A stretch of DNA of 64,000 nt, from contig VWZW01001381.1 in assembly GCA_013397115.1 (NCBI GenBank), forward strand, positions 310,001 to 374,000, given 5' to 3'. The notes beneath the pieces are model-generated. The model saw only the letters and a list, made by a program, of their open reading frames with translations. It did no database searches and was not told where the DNA came from. Positions 12,551 through 23,175 of the stretch are shown here, in pieces. How positions within the stretch are numbered: position 1 is the first letter of the stretch; each line of letters starts with the position of its first letter. The translations under genes were made by a program, and so were the position numbers. The DNA comes from Edolisoma coerulescens. Taxonomy: Eukaryota > Chordata > Aves > Passeriformes > Campephagidae.

Positions 12551-14776
12551 ATGGTGACTCTTCCTCTTCTCCTCCTCTTCATCCTTTTGCCCTGCAGTAA
12601 ATCTCAGGAGGACTTTCTGGACCAGCATCAGAAATGGAACTACAGAGAAGGCGGTAGGAGGTCACAGTTGTGGTTCAGCATGGGAGGCATTCAGTAACTT
12701 GTAGCTGCAGATTCACTTACTTTGTCCTTGGAGTGAGATAGACAGTGCTTATTCATGACTGCTCTTTCTTGATTCCTGGGTAGCTGCTGAGACTTCTGGA
12801 GAAAAAAATGGTTTTAAAAATAATCAGCTGGGGTATCCAGTGACAGCAGAAAACACGGGCACCTGAGGCAGAGAATTACACTGTGAGGGAGACTTACCTG
12901 CTTTTTAATTTAGATCCTCCATGTGTTTAATATTTGGCATTTCATTGCAACTGAGTTGTGATGGGGAATGGAATCAAACTCGGAGCACTGGCTCATATTT
13001 TCTTGTCCTGACACATTTGTTTTCCTCTCTTCCATGGACATCCTGCTAACCTAGCTGACAAGGTCAACATAGAAGGTGTTAACAGCATTACTCAAACCCT
13101 TGAGAAGTGGGGAAACGACATCTTCTGGCAAATGAAGCATACCCTGCTGAACAACCCAAATGCTCTCCTGCCTGAGTTCTCCAGGTAATTCCTCTCATCT
13201 GGAGGTGGGATTCAGTCCTCTCCTGGGTGTCCTCCTGGGTTTCCACGATTCATCTTCTCAAAGATGAATTTTCATATTTCTCAGCTGAGGGGAAATAAAA
13301 CACACTGTCTCAGTACCTGTTGTGCTACCGGCTCTGATTCGTAAACTGGATACTCTGCTATTTATTGTGAAACATTCTCAGCTGCCATCACTGTATTACA
13401 AGAATCTTCCTAAAGAAAATGCCCTTGGCAGCTCACACTTGTGAGAGCAGGCTGGAAAAACTGATTTGTGCTACAAATCCACACATGGTCTTGGCCACAG
13501 GTCAGGGAAAATACGCTGATTTGGTCTGTGATGTCTTTTTTTTATTTCAGTCTCTAACACCTAGATCTGAGAAAGCTATTGACTAGTTCATGTCATCATA
13601 TTCCCCCTTTGCATTGCAGGAAATATTAACTGTTGAGCAAACTCACAAAATTTACTTCAATCTCATATTTCCAGAAAGAGAATAGGAAAGGCAGTGAAAG
13701 AAAGGGAGGAGAGGAGAATACTGGGAATTACTAGAAACCTAGTATCGCTTAAATCAGAATTGTTCATAAAGCAAGTAAAGTGTCTGTCTTCCACAACTCA
13801 TTGTTCTCTTTAGGAACAAGAAAAAAAATGTCTGCGAATGCTACGCATTTGAACCAGTTGAAGAAGAAAGGCTAGAAGAATAAAAAAGGCACTAATCATG
13901 TGGTCACACAGTATCTGTACAGATCAGGGTTTCAGGAGGATACACTTGATAGATTATACATTGGCCTTTGGCATCAAGTGGATTTCTCCCTGGCTGTATG
14001 GTAGCTGTTGTTACCAGCACAGAATTCATCACAACTTTCACACCGACAGTGCTGAAATTCATTGCTGCCTCAGATTATCAGGGGTGATATTAAGTCTTGT
14101 ATTTGGAGAGTTCTAACTTTAGTCCAGGAAGATGTAATGAGACTATCCAGCCATATATCCTGTACTGGGCTTTGAATTATGAGTTTGCTGGCAAGGACAC
14201 GGACGGGTTCATTAGAAATGTTGAGAACTGACAGTACTCCATGGGAATCGCTGGCCTGGCCCCCATGTGTACTCCTAGTTAATTAATACTAATTAAAGTA
14301 AGGTGGTGGAAAGACCACGTTGCTCACGCTGCTCCTGAAGCTTGTGGTTTCTAGGGTTCAGATGGGGCACCTCAGATGAGTTCCCATCACCGAAGGGGCA
14401 GGGTAGCTTTGAAGCATCTTTTAATGGTTGCTTGTAACTCTTTCATCATCAAGCACCCTTACCCACCAAGAAACAAAGGTCATGGTAAATTACTTTGCAT
14501 GCTCAGAAACACTCCCTGAACCGAGTTATTCTTCTGTATTACTCCCTTTGTAGTCTCCGCCCTGTCTCTGCAGCTGTGGACAACCTTGTGAGGGAAGTCC
14601 AGTCGATAAGGAAAAGGCTGGAAGAACTGAACGAACGTCTCAATGTCATCAGCAAAACCGTCCTTCCCCTTCGACTGAATGCTCTGCAGAGCCAGAGGCG
14701 TGGAAATACTCAGCTGCGGAGACTCCCAGTGCACAGGAGAAGGTTGTATGCTCGCAGGAGACCTCAGAGCACTTAA
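12551..14776 (+). CDS. Small predicted secreted coiled-coil protein, arginine-rich tail (unrecognised)
   Basis: I do not recognise this gene. Three exons join in frame: 12551-12653 (ends phase 1, GTAGGA donor), 13055-13184 (ends phase 2, GTAATT donor) and 14554-14776, giving 151 residues and a TAA. Residues 1-19 form a signal peptide (MVTLPLLLLFILLPC then SKSQ). The mature part has no cysteine and no N-glycosylation sequon. Residues about 25-75 are helical with WGNDIFWQMKHTLLNNP, followed by a Leu/Val/Ile heptad coiled coil at about 90-120 (LVREVQSIRKRLEELNERL). The last 30 residues carry about ten Arg, including RRLPVHRRRLYARRR. The start has a strong context (A at -3, G at +4). A consensus acceptor at 12511-12515 suggests an untranslated upstream exon, which I did not find. 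An alternative last exon lies at 13814. A secreted or matrix-type cationic protein is inferred; no function is claimed. Confidence 0.65.
13814..13883 (+). CDS. Alternative terminal exon of the secreted-protein gene
   Basis: A pyrimidine-rich acceptor (CATTGTTCTCTTTAG) at 13799-13813 opens a frame that accepts the phase-2 end of the 13055-13184 exon. It encodes 22 further residues after the junction Arg, including NVCECYAFEP and an acidic end EEERLEE, then TAA at 13881. The resulting product would be about 100 residues and would lack the coiled coil and basic tail. The stop overlaps an AATAAA at 13880-13885, so intronic polyadenylation is possible. No donor follows, so this exon and the 14554 exon are mutually exclusive. 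It could instead be a chance open frame; RNA evidence is needed to decide. Confidence 0.4.
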
Positions 14777-17700
14777 ATTTCTGCCAGAAAAAAAAGGGAA
14801 ATCTTTATTTTTTTTTTTCATCTGTTTAAGCTTTTCTCAATGGAACACTGCTGGAGAGAAAAAAGTAAAGCACACACACAGAGTCAGCTTTGCTAAGGAG
14901 ACCAGAACTTCTGCATTTTGTTGCTGCCTTCCAAACCTAGGTCAGTAGGTGAAACCTGACCCTGTTCTTTAATGATGGCTGTTTTGTGTCCCAAGTGAAA
15001 AGAAGTTGACAAGCTCAGTCTACTTGAGCATGAATACCTTTAGTCTAAACAGGCATTCTTTCTGCTTACCACAGGAAGATTTTTCTATAAAGATCAGGTG
15101 AATTTCTCTCTCTGCCCTATTTGTAAAGCACTCCATCTGAAGCAGCTGAGGAATTTGAACTTCAAAAGTGCTGAACAACTGATGAATGCAGAAAGATAGA
15201 TTAGTGCTTGGCACTTCCAGCTGGGCAGGGAGAGGGAGAGGAAGTTATGTTTCAAAATATAGCCTTAACCTCTTGCCCATGTTCACATGTTCAGAGGGTG
15301 GCTAGGGCTGGATAACCTTGGTCTGTACATCATGCTTCAATGCTGAAGATATATCAGTTGCTAGGGGCCAAATTTGAACATCTACTTTCTGCAAAGAGTG
15401 TTTTTCTAGATACCTGGAACTGTGCACTCGGAATGGTCTTATTCACTAGATATGTTCAGAATTTCCAGCACTCTGAAACACACTCAACTGATTTTTGCCA
15501 AGAGCCATGGGTTTTTGGTTTTTTTTTCAAAAGTATTTAGATACCTAATGGCAAAGATAGGCGTCTGGAAGGATTTTCCAAAATAACTTAAGAGACTTTT
15601 CAGTGCCCAAAATCACAGATAATAATTCAGTTGGTGTCTAATTCACAGAGTATTTTCTCCACGTGCCAGCACTGACCTCCAGACATTTCCCAACATCCTT
15701 TAGCACAATTAAGATCTGTAGAAAATTAACAAATACGCACTCCAAAGACTTTGGTCCCTCAGGGATTACCCAGAATACCCTGCCTTCACCTCGTCTTTGC
15801 CTATGTCTTCTTGACAATGAAGCTGGTGATAAAAAAGAGTGCATAAATCAAATTATGCACTGAACAGAGGATAGAGTGGGCTTGCCCTTCAGATCTCTAA
15901 AGATAAATCCAATACAGAGACTTCCATTCAGCATTGCAGTCAACTGTGTATATGAAATGTGTTGAAACATAAGAAGGGGATCCAGAGAGGAAAAGAAACA
16001 GGTTTTCTTTAAGGTCTGGATGATGCAATTTATGAGAACACAAATAAAGAATAGATTGTGTCGAAATGATTGTGGGGGTGTCTGGCATGACAGTTGTTTT
16101 GAAAACACTCTCCAGTCACAGTGAGGATGCAGACTAGCTATTTAAGGATTCCCAAAGCCTGAGTTTATGGAAAAAAATTCAGTGACACTACAATAACCTC
16201 CAAAAGAAAAGGGGGAAAAAGCTAGTTTCATGTGAAATCTTTCAGAATGGACCAGAAGAATTAACACAGTCAGAATTTTAGCTGCAACCTGGGAGTTAGT
16301 TGAGTGGGGGAGGTATGAGCAGTGTATGAGACAATAAGATAAATATTTCCCGGATGTAAATTCTCTGAGTTCAGGTTTTCAGAAAATAACAAAACTCTAA
16401 CTTGGCTCTCCTTGGCTTTTGCTTGGGAATTTAAAACACTGCTTAGCTAGAGAAGGGAAAAATCAAGACTGTGAAAAGGCTGAGAAAAAGATATAGTTGT
16501 GCCTTTGTTGAAGTTGTCATCATAATTTGTCAGGAAATGTAGAGCATTTTGATCCCAGAATATATTTACATAAATTACAAGGAATAACAGGAGAGAAAGG
16601 CCCCTAACTTCTTGTTATTCTGCATTCAGAGTTTCTAGGCTGTACTGTAGCAACAGCTGCATCCTTGCACAGACTCCTGATCCCTCCAAGGGATGCTTTG
16701 CTTGGGGCTGCAGGGACTGCTGGTTATTTTGGCCCATCTGGAGGAAGAGTACAACAAAAATGTTAGCTTTTACAGTCATATTTTAAACACAAGCATTTTA
16801 TCAAGCAACCTGAGGTTGTCTATATTGAGGACTACTTGAACCAGAAAGATGAGACTTCCCTAAGTCCCCCAGGTTACAGATGGTGGTGGGATGCCAGACC
16901 AGACCATTGCATACTCTTACTTTATACCTAGATGCCTACCACCAGCTTCTGCCAGAGACAGAAGACAGGACAAGATGGACCCTTGTTTTAACCCAGTCCA
17001 TGTATTCCTATGCTGATATGTGCAAGCTTGTAGTCTTGGCAAAACCTCCTTGGCACAATGGAGAAACTCACCATTTGCTTTAAAAGAGAACCAGTAAGCT
17101 GCAGCACGCAATGTATATTACAATTCTGCAATTTCTTGCATAATGGTGAATAAACCAAGTAATATAAATTACTTGTTACGGTTAATAAATTACTACTCTG
17201 TGACCTTGTCACCACTGATAGCAGCCCCTGTCATTCACTCTGTGAAAGCCCATGCCAGGCTCCAGCCTCGCTCCCTGACCTGAACACAGCCTGTTTGATC
17301 AGATAACAGCCAGCTTCTTTAACTTCTTTGCCTTTGCACGACCCTCTCTCCAGATGGAAAAGTTTTGGTGTCCTATTTCTTTTATAATTTTATTTTTTGC
17401 TCTTTAAGAGTGTAGGAAGGTTATGCGCCAGCCTACTTCTGCACCGCTCACCTTCTATTTGAGGAGGCAGCAGTCCATCCAGCTGAGCAACCACCTTGAG
17501 GTGTCTCTGTCTCATCTGCCTGGCCTGACCCATGGCACTGATTCCCAGGGACTGGTATTTGATTTCTGCCTCTGCTAACCTCTTCTTAAAAGATCCTGGG
17601 TAAGGCACTTTCTCTAGCTGGCACTTGTCCTTTGACATGGCTTATACAACAAAAAAACCACTTGTCACAAGTTGTCTAAGTCTTCTATGAGCATAAATGT

Positions 17701-18140
17701 ATCCAGCTACAGAAGCCATCTGAGCTCTCTGTTGAGGTCATTTACATGTATTTCTGGGAAGGAATCTGGACGGAACTTTTAAACAAAGGTGACCAGTTGG
17801 GTGGTCAGTGGAGGGAGATCAAATATCATTAGGAGCTTCTAAAATCTACCCCTCACCTAAAGCTTACGATATCCAGCGACATAGACCACTTCCCTAAAAG
17901 ACAACTATGTTCCCCTTTAGTTCTGTTTATTTAAAAAAAAACCAAAAAACATCCCAAAAACCCAAAAAGACAAGAGGTCAAGATTTTGCAGTTCAAGGAG
18001 CACGGTGCCCTTCCACGCTACGCATGACACACTTTGCCAGTACTTCCCTTTTCCTGTATTTCATTCCTTTCACATTCCCTCTCGTACTTCCCGTCTCCCA
18101 GAGATGAATACCCCCTGTTCCCGCACTTCATGACTCCCCA
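14777..18140. other. 3' flank of the secreted-protein gene and upstream region of HEBP1
   Basis: About 3.4 kb with no supported coding sequence. No clear AATAAA follows closely after the TAA at 14774, so the 3' end of the upstream gene is not defined. The sequence is AT-rich with scattered short A/T runs and becomes CpG-rich only at the HEBP1 promoter. Confidence 0.5.
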
Positions 18141-18143
18141 CAC

Positions 18144-18600
18144 TTGTCGGTGCCCTCCATTACTTCACCTTCCAGGGCCGCCGCCGCCGCCCCCGCCCCG
18201 NTGGGCATGGTGAAGAACTCGCTGCTGAGCACGGTGGAGGCATGGCCCTACCGCCTGCTGAGCAAGGGCGAGAAGGTCTGTCTGTGTCGGGGCGGGCGGC
18301 CGGCGCCCTTCCCCGGGGGGCTCTGCCAGCGGGGCCGGCTGAGGCGCTGCGAGGGAACGCGGGTATCACCCCCGGGCAGCGCCTTCCTCCTGGCAGCGCC
18401 TCCATCCCCATCTCCTTCCCCAGGATCAGGTCAGCTACGAGGAGAGGGCGTGCGAGGGCGGGAAGTTCGCGGCGGTGGAGCTGGTGGGGAAGCCGTTCGA
18501 CGAAGCCTCGAAGGAAGGGGCAGTCAAGCTCCTCAAGTACGTCGGAGGAAGCAACGACAAGGGTGAGAGATGCTGCCTGCCCCGCGGGGCTTGTGGCTGA
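18144..18600. promoter_or_regulatory. HEBP1: CpG-island promoter and 5' end of HEBP1
   Basis: A GC- and CpG-rich block covers HEBP1 exons 1 and 2 and the 148-bp intron between them. Immediately upstream is a C-rich stretch with (CCG)n-like sequence at about 18178-18200. There is no TATA box. Transcription start is expected just upstream of 18200. The single undetermined base at 18201 lies in this GC-rich tract. Confidence 0.75.
18201..18201. other. HEBP1: Undetermined base at the HEBP1 start-codon position
   Basis: A single N occupies the first position of the codon (NTG) that lies two codons before the unambiguous ATG at 18207. Its identity decides whether translation can begin two codons earlier. 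Confidence 0.95.
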
Positions 18601-21600
18601 AGCTTGCTGAAAGCAGGATGGATGGAGGCGATGGCACTGCAGGCCCGCCTAGCTTGTGGCTCCTGGCGCTGGGGGTCTTTGATGGGGATAGCCCCTCACT
18701 GGGAAAAGTAAACTTGCCATAGGTAAGTTGTGCCCAGCCAACTCATGCTATGAGTCCGCTTATAACCCATCTCTGTTTCAGGGTGAAATCTCAAAAATTA
18801 TTTGTTTAAACAGGAATGAGTTACCTTGCAGCTGGGATAACCTGAGGACAGGCAGATATGTATCTGTCACAGCTCCCTGGGTGAGCAGTAGCTGATGAAA
18901 TCCAGGGTATCTGGGACACTTCAGTTCTATGATGTGCCCTTGTGGGCAGTGAAATAACAGTTATGACCTTGATATTTTATCTGGCTATTTTTATTCATTA
19001 AAGGGTAATGAACAATGAACTTCCTTTTAAATGGTATTTCGTAATGTTTTATGGCAGTGCTTCCAGGTGATTGCTTCTGATTCTCGTTTTACTAAAGTGT
19101 GCGCCATTTAACCCTTCATAGCAGGGGAAGACTGCAGAGTAGCTCTGAGGCATATACATGCACACCTTTCCTGCACACCTTTCTCCAGGATCTAGTAGAG
19201 GGATTAGTGTAGTCTCCATGGGAGTAGGAGGTGGATGCAGTAGGCATTTGCAGCAACATGTTTTGGAAAGGTGATGATCACTGTTGCTGTAGTAGAAAGG
19301 GTGCCTTCTATATAACATGTGACACAAACACAGGTATGACATGAGAGGAAAATAAATGAGAGAGATGGCTTGATCACAACTGTTTTTGTGGCTGCCCGAT
19401 CATGAGGTTTAGATGTTCCCTACTACTGCAAGAAGAGTAAAGGAAAATGGTCTTCAGTGCCATATGGTACTTCTTGGTGCTAATGAGTGGGAAAAAAGCA
19501 TGCTGTTCCTGGAGTGTGGACAGCATGGACAGTCCTGCTGAAAGCCATGGCAGCACTGAGTTTTGAGGCACTGGAACTTGTAGGATGTCTGGAAGCATTT
19601 GAAAGGGTTAAAGAGAATGCTCCTGTCACCCAGTATTGGCTGTGGGCTCATGGCTAAGTGCAGATAGTATTCATTTCAATGCTGTTGTGGATTTATATGT
19701 GCTGCTGGCCTGCCCTGGAGCTACAGACCCTGCTGTCTTACAGCTGATTTGTCAGAAGAACAAAGTGTCTCAGAGAACCACAAAAGCAGCACCATTAATA
19801 AAAAGCATTCAAGAGGTCACTTGGGACACTTATTTCCCAGGGTCCTGGTGTGGAGAGAGAGCTTGGCCCAAGCAGAAGCCTGATGACGGCTGTTCCACTT
19901 CCCCAGAAGAGCCCACTCCCGACAAGGAGCTCATATGAGGAGCTTTCTAAAACTAATACTAGCTTCTGTGAATTCCCTGTTAATTTTGTGAGTTCCTGAG
20001 AACCTAGACTTCTTTAGTAGTGTCTGTGTGTCTATTTCAGGGCTTGGAATGGGCATGACTGCTCCTGTCTCCATCACTGCTTTTCCTGCTGAAGATGGCT
20101 CCTTTCAGCAGAAGGTGAAAGTCTCTCTGCGGATCCCGAGTCAGTTTCAAGCCAACCCACCTTGTCCTACCGATGAAAGCATTAAGATTGAAGAGAGAGA
20201 GGGGATGACCATTTATTCCACGTAAGGAATGCATCCTGGCATGTCCAGGCCCAAGTGCTGAGCTCTTTAGGGTGCTCTGAAGAGCAGTGGTTGTTTTACC
20301 AGGTGACTTGCTGGACAAGGGGTGCATGTGAAGGAGAAGACTAGACTGAAGACAGGTGTTTTATGCCATTTCTTACCCTTGATCATGCTGCACTGGTTGG
20401 GAATATGGATTTTTTTCCACTGGGTAGACAAGTGTGGAGGCTAGCCCTGAAAGATGCTGTGCCATTTCTATTGTATGAATCTATTGTTTTTCCCACTTTC
20501 TGGGTTCCAGATTGTTCATAGTCATTAAGAATGTTCTTTGGTGTGGTTCACATCAAACTGTCAACTGAAGCCTCATTCAGATGGACTCATACCAGACCCC
20601 ACCATGGAAACAAGCAGCCATTGCCTTGCTTCAAATCACCTTTGAATGTCTTCGGCTGTTGACTGACAGCCTGGACTCAAACTAGCATCACAATAGCAAT
20701 AAGCTCTTCACCTTGTCTTTACCCCTTGGAGGTTCCCCTGCCTACTTTCTTGAACTATTTTGGCTGACTCTTAACTGGCTTCTTTCTTGCCTCCGACTGC
20801 TGCTTGGCCTTTGCTCTGGGCGGGGGCCACTTCTGCAGTGTCAGCCTGTTTTGTCTCAAATGTTAGCCCTGAGGGAGGGTGGTGAGGTGTAGGCTGATGT
20901 GGAAACAGTTCCTGTTGGTGGGAGGTCGACATAAACCAGACCCATTTCAGCCCACCCCTTTTAAATAGCATCGTGGTCTGTAATTGCCAATTGTCTGTTC
21001 CTACCTCCCCTTTTTCTTGGGCTAGCTAGAGTCTGGCTTTCCTTCGTGATCTGGCTTCCAGCAGATGGTTGTTCACACCACAGTGAACATGGTTGTTGAC
21101 AGCATTGGTGAGGACTGTGGGCTGAGCTGACTTGGAGATAACCTTGTGTTTTAGAAAGTCGTTTCTCTGATACGGTGTTGATTCACAGGGCAGGGCCGTT
21201 CTGCTGGCTGACATACATGGGGCTGTTTGGGGGGATCCCTTTGGGGTCTGCCAATGGATGACTGCACCTTGGCTGTGTCACCTGTGAGACTTCATCTGTC
21301 ACAGGTGAAGTGTGCTGGTTCACAGTGAACAGTGCGTGGTGGCAGGACCTGGATCAAAATGCATGTCTAAATATACTGTGGCTGTGTATTGCTCTCTCTC
21401 TCTTCCTTTCTGTGCTTTGCCAGGACAGCTCACCACCTCTCTGGTTTCTTTGCAGGCAGTTTGGTGGCTATGCCAAGGAGGCAGATTACGTGAGCTATGC
21501 TGCCAAGCTGAAGGCTGCTCTGGGCAGTGATGCTGCATACCACAAGGATTTCTACTTGTGCAATGGTTATGACCCCCCTATGAAGCCTTATGGACGCCGC

Positions 21601-21627
21601 AACGAGGTCTGGTTTGTGAAGGAGTGA
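18207..21627 (+). CDS. HEBP1: Heme-binding protein 1 (HEBP1, p22HBP), SOUL family
   Basis: Cytosolic SOUL-domain protein that binds haem and porphyrins. Four coding exons join cleanly: 18207-18275 (phase 0), 18424-18562 (phase 1), 20041-20221 (phase 2) and 21456-21627, all GT-AG. They give 186 residues from the ATG at 18207; human HEBP1 has 189. Matches to the family include KNSLLSTVEAWPYRLLSKGE near the N-terminus, YEERACEGGKFA, GLGMGMTAPVSI, KIEEREGMTIYS, QFGGYAKEADYV and the C-terminal GYDPPMKPYGRRNEVW. The start is uncertain: human reads Met-Leu-Gly-Met, whereas here the codons before ATG-18207 are CCG, NTG, GGC. If N is A, a start at 18201 adds Met-Gly. ATG-18207 has a good context (G at -3, G at +4). 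The N-terminal segment corresponds to the human F2L peptide that acts on formyl-peptide receptors. Confidence 0.97.
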
Positions 21628-21695
21628 ACATCTGGCTCCCCGTGGTGCTGCCTTGCACTGATAACCTCCCCACACTATGTCCCTGTCCCCTTTAA

Positions 21696-21701
21696 AATAA
21701 A
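21696..21701 (+). terminator. HEBP1: HEBP1 polyadenylation signal
   Basis: Canonical AATAAA lies about 70 nt after the HEBP1 stop codon, giving a short 3' UTR. Cleavage is expected 10-30 nt downstream. Confidence 0.85.
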
Positions 21702-23155
21702 CTAATAATTCAGCAGAGGCAAAAAACTGTAACTGCCTTTCTCCATGCCTATGCCTTAGTCTTTTATGGGCCATAAAAGTCATTTTAGAAGAACACTTGC
21801 TGACCCTCCTGACAGTCCTGCTCCTTCATTCCAGACCACGTCCTCAGCCACATAGACTCTCTTGATCTCTCCATGGCTTGTTTTTGTCTCCTTTGTGCTT
21901 CTAGAGTTCAGTGCTGAGAAAGCCAAAAGTACTTAATTGGCTGGTGCCTGACAGGAGTCACGTCCAAGTCGAGGCAGACTATTAGTCTCACCTGAGATGG
22001 GCAGGGGAACATGACAAAAGTGCATACAGAGACTTTTTTATCTGCTTCAGTTTGCTGCAGCTGTAAAATGCTGCTTTTATCTTTGCCGTTCCACAAACAG
22101 TCTAAAGGGACACGGGCATTGCTGCCAACACAGCATAGTGAAAATAAGCATCCTTTACGTTAATTCAGAGTGTGCAGAAGATCAACGCTTCTGTCATCTG
22201 TCTGAGAAATGTCATTTAGAGAAAGATGCAGGTTCTGTTTGCAGCTTTCTTCTGTTTGAAGAGAGATGTTTTGGCGTGTTCTATGTCTTGATCTCAGCTA
22301 GCAGCTGGACAATGTGACTTGGAGACCTCAAGATCATTTCTTCCCCTTCCTATTATTTTTGTGTAACATTTCTTTAAAACTAGCCTATGCAAGGGCCAAA
22401 GCAGAAATGTGTGTGGTTATCTAATTGAAGTAGAGAAATCCAGGGCTGGGAAGAAGGCAGATGCTTATTACTTGTGATCTGAGGGTGCATTTGAAGAATA
22501 GTGAACATATAGTAAAACTACCATGGGTGCCAATTTAAAAAACTTCTTACGAGGTGTCAATTTTTGAAGGGCTACTCAGACCAGCTGTTTTCTTTAGAGG
22601 AGGAAAAGGAAGACATGGCTGTTCTGGAAAACAGGGACTTGGGTCAAATATTGAGTAGCCTTTTGGAAACTTAAAATACAATAGCAAGTGTGGGTCATGT
22701 TTCAGGAAGAGTGGCAGTGTTGAAATGTCAGGCATCAAACCAGCATTTTGGCTGGCTCTGCCAGGGAGACAGCAGAAAGCCCTCACTGGGAACACTCCTG
22801 CACCATGCTACTGTGGGTACCTGTATAATTTGTTACCTGCACTAAAAGAGGTGTGGTCCTCTGGTGGTGAAGTGCCCCCTAGGTCAGGTGCTTTCCAAAA
22901 GCCATTTTCCCCTGGAACTGAGAGAGACACTTGTCAGATGGCACCTTGGCTTCTGGCTGGTCAAGCTGTTGCACGTGCGCCTGCCTTCTGAGAACAAATC
23001 TCAGCAGTAAAAGCAGAAAACCTGAGGTTTTGATGTGCTTTCCTTTTCTCTCTTGCTGAGCCGTATAAGAGCTTTGCTGTGGACTTCACGAGAGTTTCAA
23101 GAGCAGCTAGTTCAGGATGGGTAAAAAGAGCAGATATCATTTAATAAAGCAAAAA

Positions 23156-23175
23156 ACAAACAACAACAACAACAG
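23156..23175. repeat. (CAA)n simple repeat
   Basis: Short run of CAA/CAAA units in intergenic DNA. Confidence 0.8.
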
